A program made the translations under genes and the position numbers. A stretch of DNA of 64,000 nt from Mangrovicoccus ximenensis (GTDB taxonomy: Bacteria; Pseudomonadota; Alphaproteobacteria; Rhodobacterales; Rhodobacteraceae). Where the stretch lies: the NCBI RefSeq assembly GCF_003056725.1, contig NZ_QBKZ01000014.1, forward strand, positions 49,240-113,239, in the 5' to 3' direction. Positions 28,328 to 37,828 of this stretch are shown one piece after another (positions within the stretch are counted from its first letter, which is position 1; every line of letters starts with the position of its first letter). The notes under the pieces were generated by a model. The model saw nothing but the letters and a program-made list of their open reading frames with translations. It was not told where the DNA came from and ran no database searches.

Positions 28328-28806
28328 TCAGGTCGGGGCGGCCGGATGGTGCCGCCGCTGCCAGGCATCGAGCCGCGGATGCATCCGCGCCCGCCACAGG
28401 GGCGGCGCCATCGCCAGCACCGTCATCACCGGATAGCCATGCGGCAGGGCGGGCGCTTCGGCGCGATTGCGCAGCAGCGGATAGGGCCGCATCGGCGCGA
28501 CATGGTGGTCGGAATGGCGCTGCAGGTTGATCAGCAGCCAGTTCGATGCCGTCTGCGCCGCGTTCCAGGAATGCTGCGGCCCGACCGGCTCGTAGCGCCC
28601 GCCGGGGCGGAGCGCGCGGGTCAGCCCGTAATGCTCGACATAGTTCACCAGCTCCAGCTGCCAGACCGCGACGAGCGCCTGCCAGAGGAAGAGCAGCAGG
28701 CCGCTCCAGCCGCCGAGCGCGAAGGCCGCCGCGAGGCAGCCGCCCTGAAGCGCGCCGTAGAGCCAGAACGGGTTGGAGAGATGCCGGGCGGAACGTCCGC
28801 GGCGCC
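28328..28806 (-). pseudogene. 3' fragment of AlkB-type alkane monooxygenase
   Basis: About 158 C-terminal residues of an integral-membrane non-haem di-iron alkane hydroxylase. The signature NYVEHYGLTR, a Trp/Asn stretch (HSWNAAQTASNWLLINL) and the last His box RHSDHH are all present, preceded by one complete membrane helix (SNPFWLYG onward). The N-terminal ~200+ residues with the first His boxes are missing. The 5' side is joined directly to the truncated gmd fragment, so the gene is dead. Confidence 0.8.
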
Positions 28807-28819
28807 GCTGGCGCCCGGC

Positions 28820-29283
<464 letters not shown>

Positions 29284-31452
29284 TCAGTTCACGTAGTATT
29301 TACTTCCATAGGAAGCATAGGCACCATAGCGACTTCCATATCCGTATCCCCTCATCTTGACCGAATTGATTTGGTTCAAAACAAGGCCTGAGGGACGGCA
29401 ATTGACCATTTCAAGCTGATGAATCGTGTCCAGAACTTGCTCGTGCTCAGTTGAATCCCACCCGACAACCACGAAGGTAGCATCGGCGTGCTGGGCAATT
29501 ACGCGGGCATCTGGCACGACCAGAACCGGCGGCGTATCGATGACGATCGTATCGTAACGCTCCCGCAGGGCCTGGATGAGATCCCCGAATTTTTTTGACG
29601 AGAACAGATCCCCAGCATTGATCGCCGTTGCCTGTCCGGGAAGAACATCGACGCCAACATTTTCGTCATGCACAATGGCATCATCGATATTGGCCGATCC
29701 GTCCAAAACCGAGATGAGGCCTGGTGCTGAAGTTCCCCGTTCGCGGAGATACCTAGTGAAAACCAAGCGCCGGATATCTCCTTCAATGACCAGTACCTTT
29801 CGTCCCATACCCGCGAAGTTATTCGCCAGTGCTAAGGACAGGGTTGTCTTGCCTTCCCCAGGAACCGCCGAGGTCATCATGACTACGCGGGGCGGGCTAT
29901 CGACATTCGACAGCAAAATGGATGTTCGGAAATTCCGCACAGCTTCGGCAGCCGCGGAATTCGGCTTTTCCTTAAGATAAGCAAGAACCCGGTTCCGCGC
30001 CTTAGTCGGGAAAAGCGGGACCTGCCCCAGCACGCTATAACCGCTCTGCAGCTCTAGGTCCTGTGCCGTACGGAAGGTCGTCTTCCGTGCTTCCCTAAGC
30101 ACGACCAATCCACTGCCCAACAGGATCCCGAACAGTCCTGACATGGCCAGAATACGGGATTTCTTCGGAGAAGACGGCACGACGGGCACGACACCATAGG
30201 AGAGAACGCGGGCATCCGCTTTCTGGATGCCCTGCTGAACCGAGGTTTCCTTCAGGCGGCTGAGGAAATACTCGTAGAGCAGTCGGCTCGCCTCGGCTTC
30301 GCGGGTTAGTTGCTGAAGCCTGATCAGATCCTGGCTTTGCGCGTCATATTCCTCCAGCATCGTATCCCGCGAGTTTTCTAGGATCTGAATCTGGCTCCGG
30401 CTCCGGACAGCATCCGCTTGCGCGTTGCGCAAGACCGTGGCGGCACGGGAGTCGAAACGCTCCGCAATACTGGCATTGTCCGGAACCTGTTCCAATTGTC
30501 GGGCAAGTCTCGACAGCTCGGCATCCCCGGCAATGTCGGTGATGGCTTGTCGGTCGGTTGCATTCAGCAGGGCCGCAATCAACGCATCCTTCTGGGACAC
30601 CGTTTCCGTAAGAGAAGCAATCCTGTCCCGAAGGTCCTTGATCTGGCGCTCCTTTAGAGCCAGGTCCTCTGGGCTGATCAGGGCCGTTCTGCTGCTGAAG
30701 TCGGAAAGCTGGGACTCCGCATCTTCCAGTTCTCCCTGCAGCACCGTAACGCGATCCGATAGCCAAGACGATGCCTGCTCCGTCGCTTCATATTTGGCAT
30801 CGATTTGGTCAAGAATGTATTGATCCGCAACGGCGTCGGCTAGACGTGCAGATTTATTGGCACTCTCCGTCTCGGCAGTGATGCGTAAGACATATGTATC
30901 CGGAACGTTCTGGATCGTCACCTTGCTCAGAACCGCACTCACGGTACTTTCAAGAATTGCTCTTTCGCGTGCCTCGGTTCCTGCCCCCTCGGCAGTTTGC
31001 GACGGCATGGGCAGCATCGAGCGGATCGTCGATTTCACCTTTTCCGCAAAGCTCTGTTCGCGCAGGGACCCATTAAATTCAGGATCATCCAACAAACCGA
31101 GTTTGTCGACAACTCTCTTGGCCAGCTCCCGCGACTTTAGGACCTCAACTTCCGAATTCACCTCGGCATCGTCGCCGGACATGCCTGCAACCACGGATTC
31201 GAACGAAACGATCTGCTCTTGCTTGGGCTCTAGGATGATCACAGAAGCCGCGCGGTACAACGGGGTTGCCGTGACATAGGCGTAGTATCCACCCACGAAA
31301 ACCATTATTATCGCGAACGCCGCAATGATCCACTTTCCACGCCAGACCGTGCGGATCAGTGATGATATGTCGATCAGATCATTCGTTTTCGAAGCTTCGG
31401 CCACACCGCTGACCCGCGTCTCGATCCGTTGCTGTTTCATCTGAGTGTTCAC
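29284..31452 (-). CDS. Polysaccharide co-polymerase/BY-kinase (Wzc/ExoP-like)
   Basis: A 722-residue inner-membrane protein that controls chain length and export of exopolysaccharide. A Wzz domain lies between transmembrane helices at ~41-60 (WIIAAFAIIMVFVGGYYAYV) and ~434-455, with a long periplasmic coiled coil. The cytoplasmic tyrosine kinase has Walker A SAVPGEGKTT (~526), Walker A' VLVIEGDIRR and Walker B IVIDTPPVLV. The last 22 residues contain seven Tyr (YGYGSRYGAYASYGSKYY), the autophosphorylation tail. The start is GTG 31452 or ATG 31440. The gene has lower GC than its neighbours, suggesting separate acquisition. Confidence 0.9.
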   Translation of the reverse strand: MNTQMKQQRIETRVSGVAEASKTNDLIDISSLIRTVWRGKWIIAAFAIIMVFVGGYYAYVTATPLYRAASVIILEPKQEQIVSFESVVAGMSGDDAEVNSEVEVLKSRELAKRVVDKLGLLDDPEFNGSLREQSFAEKVKSTIRSMLPMPSQTAEGAGTEARERAILESTVSAVLSKVTIQNVPDTYVLRITAETESANKSARLADAVADQYILDQIDAKYEATEQASSWLSDRVTVLQGELEDAESQLSDFSSRTALISPEDLALKERQIKDLRDRIASLTETVSQKDALIAALLNATDRQAITDIAGDAELSRLARQLEQVPDNASIAERFDSRAATVLRNAQADAVRSRSQIQILENSRDTMLEEYDAQSQDLIRLQQLTREAEASRLLYEYFLSRLKETSVQQGIQKADARVLSYGVVPVVPSSPKKSRILAMSGLFGILLGSGLVVLREARKTTFRTAQDLELQSGYSVLGQVPLFPTKARNRVLAYLKEKPNSAAAEAVRNFRTSILLSNVDSPPRVVMMTSAVPGEGKTTLSLALANNFAGMGRKVLVIEGDIRRLVFTRYLRERGTSAPGLISVLDGSANIDDAIVHDENVGVDVLPGQATAINAGDLFSSKKFGDLIQALRERYDTIVIDTPPVLVVPDARVIAQHADATFVVVGWDSTEHEQVLDTIHQLEMVNCRPSGLVLNQINSVKMRGYGYGSRYGAYASYGSKYYVN

Positions 31453-31642
31453 TTGTTACTCATGCCACCTCGGTTCTGGATTTCCGGGACCGAAACTCCG
31501 GCTTCCGCATTTCCAGACCAATACCCGTCCCCGGGCCTCTTATGAACGATATCTGAATTGAGCTATCGCAGCACGCGACCAAGCGTCCCATCGCTTGCGC
31601 AAAAGGCGAAGTTTCGCTTACCCAAAATTGACTGTCAGGCCA

Positions 31643-32917
31643 CTACCGACCCTCTGCCGGACGCCCCAATGCCGCCGGACGAGTCAGGTCTTCGCTGACC
31701 AGTGTATGGAGCTCGTCCTGCAGGGCGTTGATTATCTGCTTCCCGTCCCACCGGCGCATGGCGCGGGCCCGGGCGGCCTTGCCGTAACGGTCACGCAGTT
31801 CCGGGTTGTCGAGCAGCAATGTGATCGACCGCGCCAGCGCGGCGGCATTCCCAGGGGCCACAGCGACGCCGCAATCCTCGATCTCTTCTGCCAGGACCGT
31901 GCCCGGATTGACCGTGGCGATCACCGGACGGCCCGAGGCCAGCATGTTGGTCAGCTTCGACGGCAGCACCAGAGTGGCCGCATCCGCGATCTGCGGCAGC
32001 AGGTGGATATCGGCGGCCCCCAGCAGATCACTGAGCTTGTCGAGCGGCTGCAGCGGGAAGAAGCGGACATTGTCCAGCCCGGTGGCGCGCCGCTTGATCT
32101 CGTCCAGGTAGGGGCCTTCGCCGCAGATCACCATGGTGAAATCGTCCCGCGCGGCAAGAAGTTTGGCCGCCTCAGGAAGGATCTCGATCCCTTGCTTGTT
32201 GGCGATGCTGCCGGAATAGAGAGCCATGTAAGGCGTGGTGATCCCCAGCTCGTCGCGCATCGGCGAGCGCCCCTCGACGGGTGTAATATGGGACAGGTTG
32301 GCCCAGTTGCGCAGCTCGTAGATGCGCTGCTCGGCGACCTTCTTGTCGCGCAGCTTCTGCAGCATGGCCGAAGAGATCGAGCTAACACGGCCGAAGGCCC
32401 GCAGCGCGCGGCTTTCGAACTTCTTGGCAAGCCAGCCGAGGGTCGAATTTTCCTTCAGGACGCCCGTCGCGAAGGCGGCCTCGACCTCGAAATCCTGAAT
32501 GTGTAGCCAAGTCCGCGCGCCGGTCAAGCGCGCCACGATCCAGCCCACCGGCGCAGAAAGCAGCGAGGGCGCGACCACGAAGACTACGTCAGGACGGCTG
32601 CGCAGGCCGCGCCAGAGTGCCACAGGCAGCGCCGTCACGGAAAAGCTGAGATAATGCAGGATGCGGCGCAAACCGCTCGGGGTCTCGGGGACGTAATGCG
32701 GACAGCGGATAACCTTCGGCCCTCCTTCGCCGCCCTCGGCGGCATAGCCGTATTTCGAGAATCCCGGGAACACTTTCCAGCTAGGAAAATAGGGCTGGCC
32801 GCTGATGACCGTCACCTCATGGCCGTCACGCTGCAGCGCCTCGGCCATGCCCGAAGTATAGACGGCGATGCCTACCATCTCCGGAGCGTAGTTCAGTCCG
32901 ACAATCATGATTTTCAT
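31643..32917 (-). CDS. WcaI-like glycosyltransferase
   Basis: A 424-residue GT-B enzyme starting MKIMIVGLNYAPEMVGIAVY, with VTVISGQPYFPSWKVF typical of WcaI (colanic acid) glycosyltransferases. The C-terminal donor site is VLPSKLTNMLASGRPVIATV. It probably transfers a sugar (fucose in WcaI of E. coli) to a lipid-linked intermediate at the membrane face. It precedes the BY-kinase gene by 190 bp and is on the same strand. Confidence 0.85.
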   Translation of the reverse strand: MKIMIVGLNYAPEMVGIAVYTSGMAEALQRDGHEVTVISGQPYFPSWKVFPGFSKYGYAAEGGEGGPKVIRCPHYVPETPSGLRRILHYLSFSVTALPVALWRGLRSRPDVVFVVAPSLLSAPVGWIVARLTGARTWLHIQDFEVEAAFATGVLKENSTLGWLAKKFESRALRAFGRVSSISSAMLQKLRDKKVAEQRIYELRNWANLSHITPVEGRSPMRDELGITTPYMALYSGSIANKQGIEILPEAAKLLAARDDFTMVICGEGPYLDEIKRRATGLDNVRFFPLQPLDKLSDLLGAADIHLLPQIADAATLVLPSKLTNMLASGRPVIATVNPGTVLAEEIEDCGVAVAPGNAAALARSITLLLDNPELRDRYGKAARARAMRRWDGKQIINALQDELHTLVSEDLTRPAALGRPAEGR

Positions 32918-33280
32918 TGGCTGCTACCCTGCCGTTACCCACACCCGAAACACCGCGGAGAGGCGGTGCCGCACATGTCACGCCGGAACCTCCGCTGCAA
33001 ACAGAAGGCCCCATCCGGACGCGACGTTCAACCGGCGAACGCCGCGACATGTTGCCGATCCGGCAACGTTTCCACCGAGTTTCCCCGTTTTTAGCGGGCC
33101 AATACCTCGCCGGTGAAAGAATGCTACGCCATAGGCACTCTCATTTTCCGGAAAGAATATGGACCGCAACAACGCAAGCAGGACAGCGAGGATGCTTCGC
33201 ACATAATTCAGGCAATCCATCCGAATGATGGGGGAAATCCGCCTGACTACGGAATGTCGTGCGGCCTGTTCCGCCGTGAA
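32918..33280. other. Intergenic region upstream of wcaI-like gene
   Basis: About 360 bp with no gene. CACCGCGGAGAGGCGGTG (about 32950-32967) can form a small hairpin upstream of the WcaI-like start. The right part is moderately AT-richer and may hold promoter signals, but no clear pair is visible. Confidence 0.35.
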
Positions 33281-34174
33281 TCATCTGCTGAAAACTCCCT
33301 GCTTCCGGAGGAACTCGTAGGGCGTTACGCCCGCAGCACCGGCAGCACGCTCGATCTCATAGAGCGCCGCATCGACATAGGTCCGGTACCAGTACCCCTG
33401 CAGGAAATGGAAAAAGAAACCGGCCTTTCCGTCCAGGAAGCCACGGCCGAGAATGTAGCGGTAGAAGAAGTAGAGGGTGCTGCGCAGGGCGCTCGGCATC
33501 CGGCCGTAGACCTTCTCCTTCAGCCAGCGCTTGCGCCGCGCCTGCCCCGAAAGAGAGGCCGTATCCTCAAGCTCCTGCCGCGCCCGGGCAGCCACGATCT
33601 CGTAGGCTTCGCGGCGGGCATAGTCGACATGCTTGGACGTCCACCAGGAAAGCGGGTTGAGGTTCTCGTCGACGAGATCCCCCTCGAGCGTGCGCTCGAC
33701 CGGACGCTCGACGACGATGTGCTCGTCCATCCAGCGCTGCTCCATCCGTGCCTGCCCGGTGCGATACATCCGCAGGATCAGTCCCGGATAGAAGAATCCA
33801 TGGGTGATGGGTCGACCGAGGAAGCAGATCTTGCGGCGCAGGTAGACGGCATTGACCTCCCCGGGATCGACAACAAGCGCGCGGACCGACGCCTGCAGCT
33901 TCGGCTCCAGATACTCGTCGGCATCGATGCGCAGCGTCCAGGCGGTGCCGATGCCGCCATTGTCGATCGCCCACTGGTATTGCTGGGCCTGGTTGACGAA
34001 AGGGTTCTGCAGGACCCGCGCCCCCAGCCCCTCGGCGATCTCCACCGTGCGGTCCTTGGAGAAGCTGTCGACGACCAGAACTTCCCGCGACACCGGCTGG
34101 ACCGAGCGGATCGCCCGCTCGATATGCTGTTCCTCGTTATAGGTGAGGATGACGGTCGTCAGGTCAGGACGCAT
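33281..34174 (-). CDS. Glycosyltransferase family 2
   Basis: A 297-residue GT-A enzyme: MRPDLTTVILTYNEEQHIER (nucleotide-binding start), VVDSFSKDRTVEIA, and LRIDADEYL as the DxD motif (~residue 88). The later WMDEHI and the C-terminal RGFLDGKAGFFFHFLQGYWY, an amphipathic membrane-associated tail, are typical of lipooligosaccharide/LPS-type GT2 enzymes. Its start overlaps the stop of the WcaF-like gene by 11 bp, so they are co-translated. Confidence 0.85.
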   Translation of the reverse strand: MRPDLTTVILTYNEEQHIERAIRSVQPVSREVLVVDSFSKDRTVEIAEGLGARVLQNPFVNQAQQYQWAIDNGGIGTAWTLRIDADEYLEPKLQASVRALVVDPGEVNAVYLRRKICFLGRPITHGFFYPGLILRMYRTGQARMEQRWMDEHIVVERPVERTLEGDLVDENLNPLSWWTSKHVDYARREAYEIVAARARQELEDTASLSGQARRKRWLKEKVYGRMPSALRSTLYFFYRYILGRGFLDGKAGFFFHFLQGYWYRTYVDAALYEIERAAGAAGVTPYEFLRKQGVFSR

Positions 34175-34727
34175 TGGCTGTCTCGGTCCCTTCGACCTGC
34201 CTTGTGCCGATCACCTTGCCCGGGGTTCCCGCGACGATGACCCAGGGCGCGACATCGCGCATGGCAACCGCTCGTGCCCTGACCACCGCCCCCTCGCCAA
34301 CCGTCACCCCAGGACCGATGAAAGCCTCGGCACAGATCCAGGCATGCGGAGCGATCGCAATCGGCCTGGAAAAGAGCGGTCGTTCCAGCGTGTGGATCGA
34401 ATGTGATGCCGTGCAGACAAAGGCCCGCTGGCTGACCGTGGAATAGTCACCCATGGTGATCTGTCCCTGCGTGTAGCAGTCGACCCCGTCCGCCAGGCAG
34501 GCATAGACCCCCATCTTCAGGTTCCAAGGCGCCCAGACGAAGCAGTCCGGCGCCACGCGGCAGCCCTTGCCGATCTCGGCTCCGAAAAGCCGCAAAAGCC
34601 GCAGCCGCCAGCCATTCATCGCAAAGCGCGGCGTCGGTCGGAAAAACAGTGCATATACGATCTGCCAGACGAGCCGCTTGAGCTTCAGCGACTGCGGCAT
34701 CTCATCGATATAGAGACGTTCGGCCAT
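34164..34727 (-). CDS. WcaF-like acetyltransferase (left-handed beta helix)
   Basis: About 187 residues from ATG 34727 (MAERLYIDEMPQSLKLKRLV). Hexapeptide-repeat sequence is clear: LFGAEIGKGCRVAPDCFVWA, ITMGDYSTVSQRAFVC, GPGVTVGEGAVVRARAVAMR. The catalytic His is probably in TASHSIHT. The family includes WcaF/WcaB-type O-acetyltransferases of exopolysaccharide. It lies 7 bp after the MurB-like gene and overlaps the GT2 gene, forming a tight three-gene operon. Confidence 0.85.
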   Translation of the reverse strand: MAERLYIDEMPQSLKLKRLVWQIVYALFFRPTPRFAMNGWRLRLLRLFGAEIGKGCRVAPDCFVWAPWNLKMGVYACLADGVDCYTQGQITMGDYSTVSQRAFVCTASHSIHTLERPLFSRPIAIAPHAWICAEAFIGPGVTVGEGAVVRARAVAMRDVAPWVIVAGTPGKVIGTRQVEGTETANAS

Positions 34728-34734
34728 GGATGCT

Positions 34735-35763
34735 TCAGAACCCTTCGACGATCTCGTTCTCGAGCGGTGCACGCCCGTCGATCAGCTCCTCGAGCTGGCG
34801 GATAAAGCGGATCATCTCGTCCGTGCCTTGGCCGCGGTTAACCAGGCAGTTCAGGGTCTTGTCCGAGAAAGGCTGCTTTTCGTAGTTGAAGTCGAAGCGC
34901 TCCAGAACGAGATCGTTCAGCCATTTGCGGTTCAATGGGCTTTCGCGGTGGAAGACTTTGTATTCGTAGCGGAACAGGTAGAACAATGCCGAGAACAGCT
35001 TGAACTTTTTGTCTCTGGCCGCCAACGCCCGGTAGGGCGAGCCCGAGAATATGCTGCCCAAATTCGGATACATGAAATCCTGATACTTGTGGCGCTTCGC
35101 GTGGAAGGTCTCCATCTCGTGGAAAATCTTCTGTGCGTCCCCGGGTTCGGCCCGGAAGGTGCACTGGGCCACGATGCCCGGGAATTCCCCCCGACGCAGC
35201 GCGGATGCGCGGTGCGTCAGGCCAAGCTCAGCTGCATCGACTTCTTCGACGCGGCCATCCGGGCGCACCGCAACAGCCGAGACCAGCCGGTCTTTCAGCT
35301 CGGTGCCATAGGCGCCCGCGTTCATGAAGATGCCGCCGCCGATCGTGCCCGGAATGCCCTCCAGCCCTTCGAACCCCGAGGCAGAGCTCCAAAGAGCCAC
35401 GCGCGACAATTCCGGCATCATCACGCCGCATTCCGCAGTGATCGTAGCAGCCTGCGGATCATGGGCGATGCGGTCCAGCCCCATCGTCGATACGAGGACG
35501 GCATATTGCGCCTCGTCCCGGAACAACAGGTTGCTGGTGTTGCCGATAACCTTGAAGGCCTGCCCCGCACCGGCAAGAAGTTCCACTGTCTTGGCGAGTT
35601 CGCCGATCGATTTCGGCGAAACGATCAGGCCAGCCGTACCGCCGGTGCGCAGATAGCTGCGCTCGGCCAGGCGGACATTGTGTTCCAATGCGATTCCAGC
35701 TGCGCCAAGCGCAGCGGCCACATCCGTTTCGACCGGTTGCGACTCGATGTGCGTCTCAAGCAT
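34735..35763 (-). CDS. MurB-like FAD-binding oxidoreductase in EPS operon
   Basis: A 342-residue flavoprotein from ATG 35763 (MLETHIESQPVETD). The FAD (PCMH-type) domain has NTSNLLF and GLEGIPGTIGGGIFMNAGAY. The C-terminal MurB-like part has YPNLGSIFSG where MurB carries its catalytic Ser (GSxFxNP). The last ~90 residues (LFSALFYLFRYEYKVFHRES) differ from housekeeping MurB. Placement in an exopolysaccharide operon with an acetyltransferase and a GT2 suggests a sugar-nucleotide reduction special to this glycan rather than peptidoglycan synthesis. Confidence 0.7.
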   Translation of the reverse strand: MLETHIESQPVETDVAAALGAAGIALEHNVRLAERSYLRTGGTAGLIVSPKSIGELAKTVELLAGAGQAFKVIGNTSNLLFRDEAQYAVLVSTMGLDRIAHDPQAATITAECGVMMPELSRVALWSSASGFEGLEGIPGTIGGGIFMNAGAYGTELKDRLVSAVAVRPDGRVEEVDAAELGLTHRASALRRGEFPGIVAQCTFRAEPGDAQKIFHEMETFHAKRHKYQDFMYPNLGSIFSGSPYRALAARDKKFKLFSALFYLFRYEYKVFHRESPLNRKWLNDLVLERFDFNYEKQPFSDKTLNCLVNRGQGTDEMIRFIRQLEELIDGRAPLENEIVEGF

Positions 35764-35944
35764 GGTGAGCCTCCTGCAAGACGGGATGATCTTCCTTAAG
35801 AGCCTGCAGTTCGCAGCGCAGGTACTCGCGCCCCGACGCCTGCAGCGCGGCAAGTCTGGGTTCAGCCGTCTCCCAGTCGACAGGCTCCCGGAGGCGGCGC
35901 CGGACCGTCGGCCGCAGGGGCGGAAGCGCGCAGCGCCCGTGCAC
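35756..35944 (-). CDS. Possible small ORF overlapping the MurB-like start
   Basis: A 62-residue frame, GTG start at 35944, ending VLQEAHHA and overlapping the MurB-like start in an ATGCTTGA arrangement, which hints at translational coupling. The C-terminal half (DWETAEPRLAALQASGREYL) looks protein-like and helical; the N-terminal part is Arg/Pro-rich. It could be the tail of a gene removed by rearrangement. No family is recognised. Confidence 0.3.
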   Translation of the reverse strand: MHGRCALPPLRPTVRRRLREPVDWETAEPRLAALQASGREYLRCELQALKEDHPVLQEAHHA

Positions 35945-36071
35945 CGGCGCCGCGGGCGCGTGCGGGAGCCGTGCCTGCCGCGTTGCACCCGTTGCACCCG
36001 CTCCCTGGTTTCGCCGTCATCGCTCGGGGCTTTACAGGCTGTTAACCATGTGCCAGCTAGCTCATCATTGT

Positions 36072-36155
36072 GCGGGCGTGGTGGAACGGTAGACACCGGG
36101 AACTTAAAATTCCCTGCCGCAAGGCGTGCGGGTTCGAGTCCCGCCGCCCGCACCA
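36072..36155 (+). tRNA. tRNA-Leu (TAA anticodon)
   Basis: An 84-base class II tRNA. Acceptor arms GCGGGCG and CGCCCGC pair. The D-arm region is GTGGTGGAACGGTAGACAC. The anticodon stem-loop GGGAACTTAAAATTCCC carries TAA. The variable arm is TGCCGCAAGGCGTG, the T-arm is GGGTTCGAGTCCC, and CCA is encoded. It borders the IS-rich tract and could be an integration site, though no att repeat is visible. Confidence 0.95.
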
Positions 36156-36890
36156 GCCGATCATGACGCGGCCCGCCTTCGTCGGAGCTGGCTGTCCGGG
36201 ATGCCGCCGAAGTCCATGGGCTCCACCTCAGGGCAATGTTTCCTGTCGGCCGCTTCCGGCGAAACGGCGGCTCCGGTCCTGTGGCGGGTCAATTCCGGCC
36301 TTGGCCAGCCGGAAGCAGGCCGGTCTGCGCCCGCGTACATTGCCGACCTCAAGGCGCGGTCTCCGGCGCAGGTGTCTCTGCGATCGGAGCGGCAGGTCCC
36401 GGGATGCAGCCGGGCTGCGAGGCGCATCGTGTCGGCCGGACGGCCTTTCCTGCAATCGGATGGAGCGCTCTGCAGAGGCGGCAGGGTCATCGGGCAGGGA
36501 ACGGCCGCCATTCCTTGGCGAGCGGCGCTCTCCGGGGCGCCGGGCGCAGCCTGGCATGGCTCCGGGTCCGGGCACACTGGCCTCGACTGGCGGATGTCCC
36601 CGCGAGGCCCGGACACGATCCGTCTTGTCATGCCGTCCGGGCGGGAAGGGCGCGCTTCGCGCTCATGCTGCACGGCCGATCCCATGGGCGCCGAGGCTCT
36701 GCGCGGTTTTCTTGATGGATGCAGGATCGCGGTGGCCTGCTGAGTGCCGCTTGGCTGCTGCCCTCGGCGGAAACGCTGCCGCTTCGCCTCCGGCACCGCG
36801 GTGCGCCGGTCTTCCGTCCGTCCGGGCAAGGGCGGCGCCCCGGGCTTGGCTGTTCGGGGCAGCGGGATGATGGCTGGGCCCGGGGCTGTC
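36156..36890. other. Gap between tRNA-Leu and IS5 remnant
   Basis: Over 0.7 kb of GC-rich DNA with only chance frames. No family motif is seen on either strand. A GTCCGGGCAAGGGCGGCG stretch near 36820 is reminiscent of the hairpin element but too diverged to call. Confidence 0.35.
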
Positions 36891-36894
36891 TCTG

Positions 36895-37495
36895 CGGGGG
36901 CGGTCCGGTTCGGTCTGCTTGGCGCGGCAGCAGCCGCATGGTGCGACGCGCAGGCGCGAATGGCGGAAGGTTCATCTGGCGCTGGACAGGGCCACGGGCG
37001 ACATCCGCGCGGCCGAATTTGCCTCGGGCCGGCAGGGCGGCAGCCCGATCCTGCCGGAACGGCTGTCGCAGGTCCAGGCCGCAGAAAAGATCGACACCGT
37101 CACCGCCGATGGAGCCCATGACACCCTTCGCTGCCATGCGGCGATCCTCGCGCATGGAGCGGACCCGGTCATTCCGGTCCGCCGAAATGGGCGCGCCTGG
37201 AAGCCGGACTGCTCCGCCGCGATCTCACGAAACGAAATCCTGCGGGCGACGCGCTGTCCCGGGTGATCGATCTGGAAGAAATGGGCCGGCTGCCATGCGC
37301 GGCGTCGCGTCGAGGCCCGGGGGCGCCGCCTCAATCTCATCGGCGAACGGATCGTGTCACGGGACCCCGGCCGCCGGACCGCCGAAGCCCGGATCCGCAT
37401 CATGCGCAGCTGCGCTCGGACCGGTGGCGCCTGCCGCTCATTCATGAACCGCTGCCCGGCCCTCGGACGAGCCGAGATCGAAGCCGCCGCCTGAA
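36895..37495 (+). pseudogene. IS5-family transposase remnant (C-terminal half)
   Basis: Readable blocks: REWRKVHLALDRATGDIRAA, IDTVTADGAHDTLRCHAAIL (with the second catalytic Asp), HGADPVIPVRRNGRAWK, SRNEILRAT, then after a stop WKKWAGCHARRRVEARGRRL and NLIGERIVSRDPGRRTAEAR. These are the C-terminal half of an IS5-family transposase. An IS-end-like CTGATTAACGCAACAAAT lies at about 37528. The N-terminal half is missing. Confidence 0.75.
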
Positions 37496-37777
37496 ACCTG
37501 CGGGAAAAGGGACACTCGTTCTGTCGTCTGATTAACGCAACAAATCCCGCAGCGCAGGAACCGCGCGGGGGAGCGGAACGCCTGTCGCCAACCGGACCTC
37601 CCGGTCCTGCCCGGATCGTGATGACGCATGGGCCAGCCCGTCCCCGATGCCGATGGAAAGGTCCGATCCGGGGCAGCCAGGGCGGTATCTTCCCGCTGGC
37701 CTGGGAGACCATGTTCGCCGCGGCGCGGAAAGGCTCGCTTTCGGAAAAAGAGAAAAAAAAGGAAAATCATTGCTTGC

Positions 37778-37795
37778 GTCATAACGCGTTTTGAC
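37778..37795. promoter_or_regulatory. 18-bp palindromic operator candidate upstream of glpD
   Basis: GTCATAACGCGTTTTGAC is symmetric at 16 of 18 positions around AACGCGTT. It lies 33 bp before the glpD start, immediately downstream of a weak -35-like TTGCTT (37770-37775). Its placement over the probable promoter suggests a repressor site (GlpR of the DeoR family or a LacI-type regulator). Which protein binds is not known. Confidence 0.45.
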
Positions 37796-37828
37796 TATCC
37801 GTTGAGAGGAGCGGAGAGGGAGGCAGCC

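Noticed and set aside
36072..37500. tRNA-Leu as integration site of a genomic island
   Set aside because: No repeat of the tRNA 3' end and no integrase gene are visible in the window.
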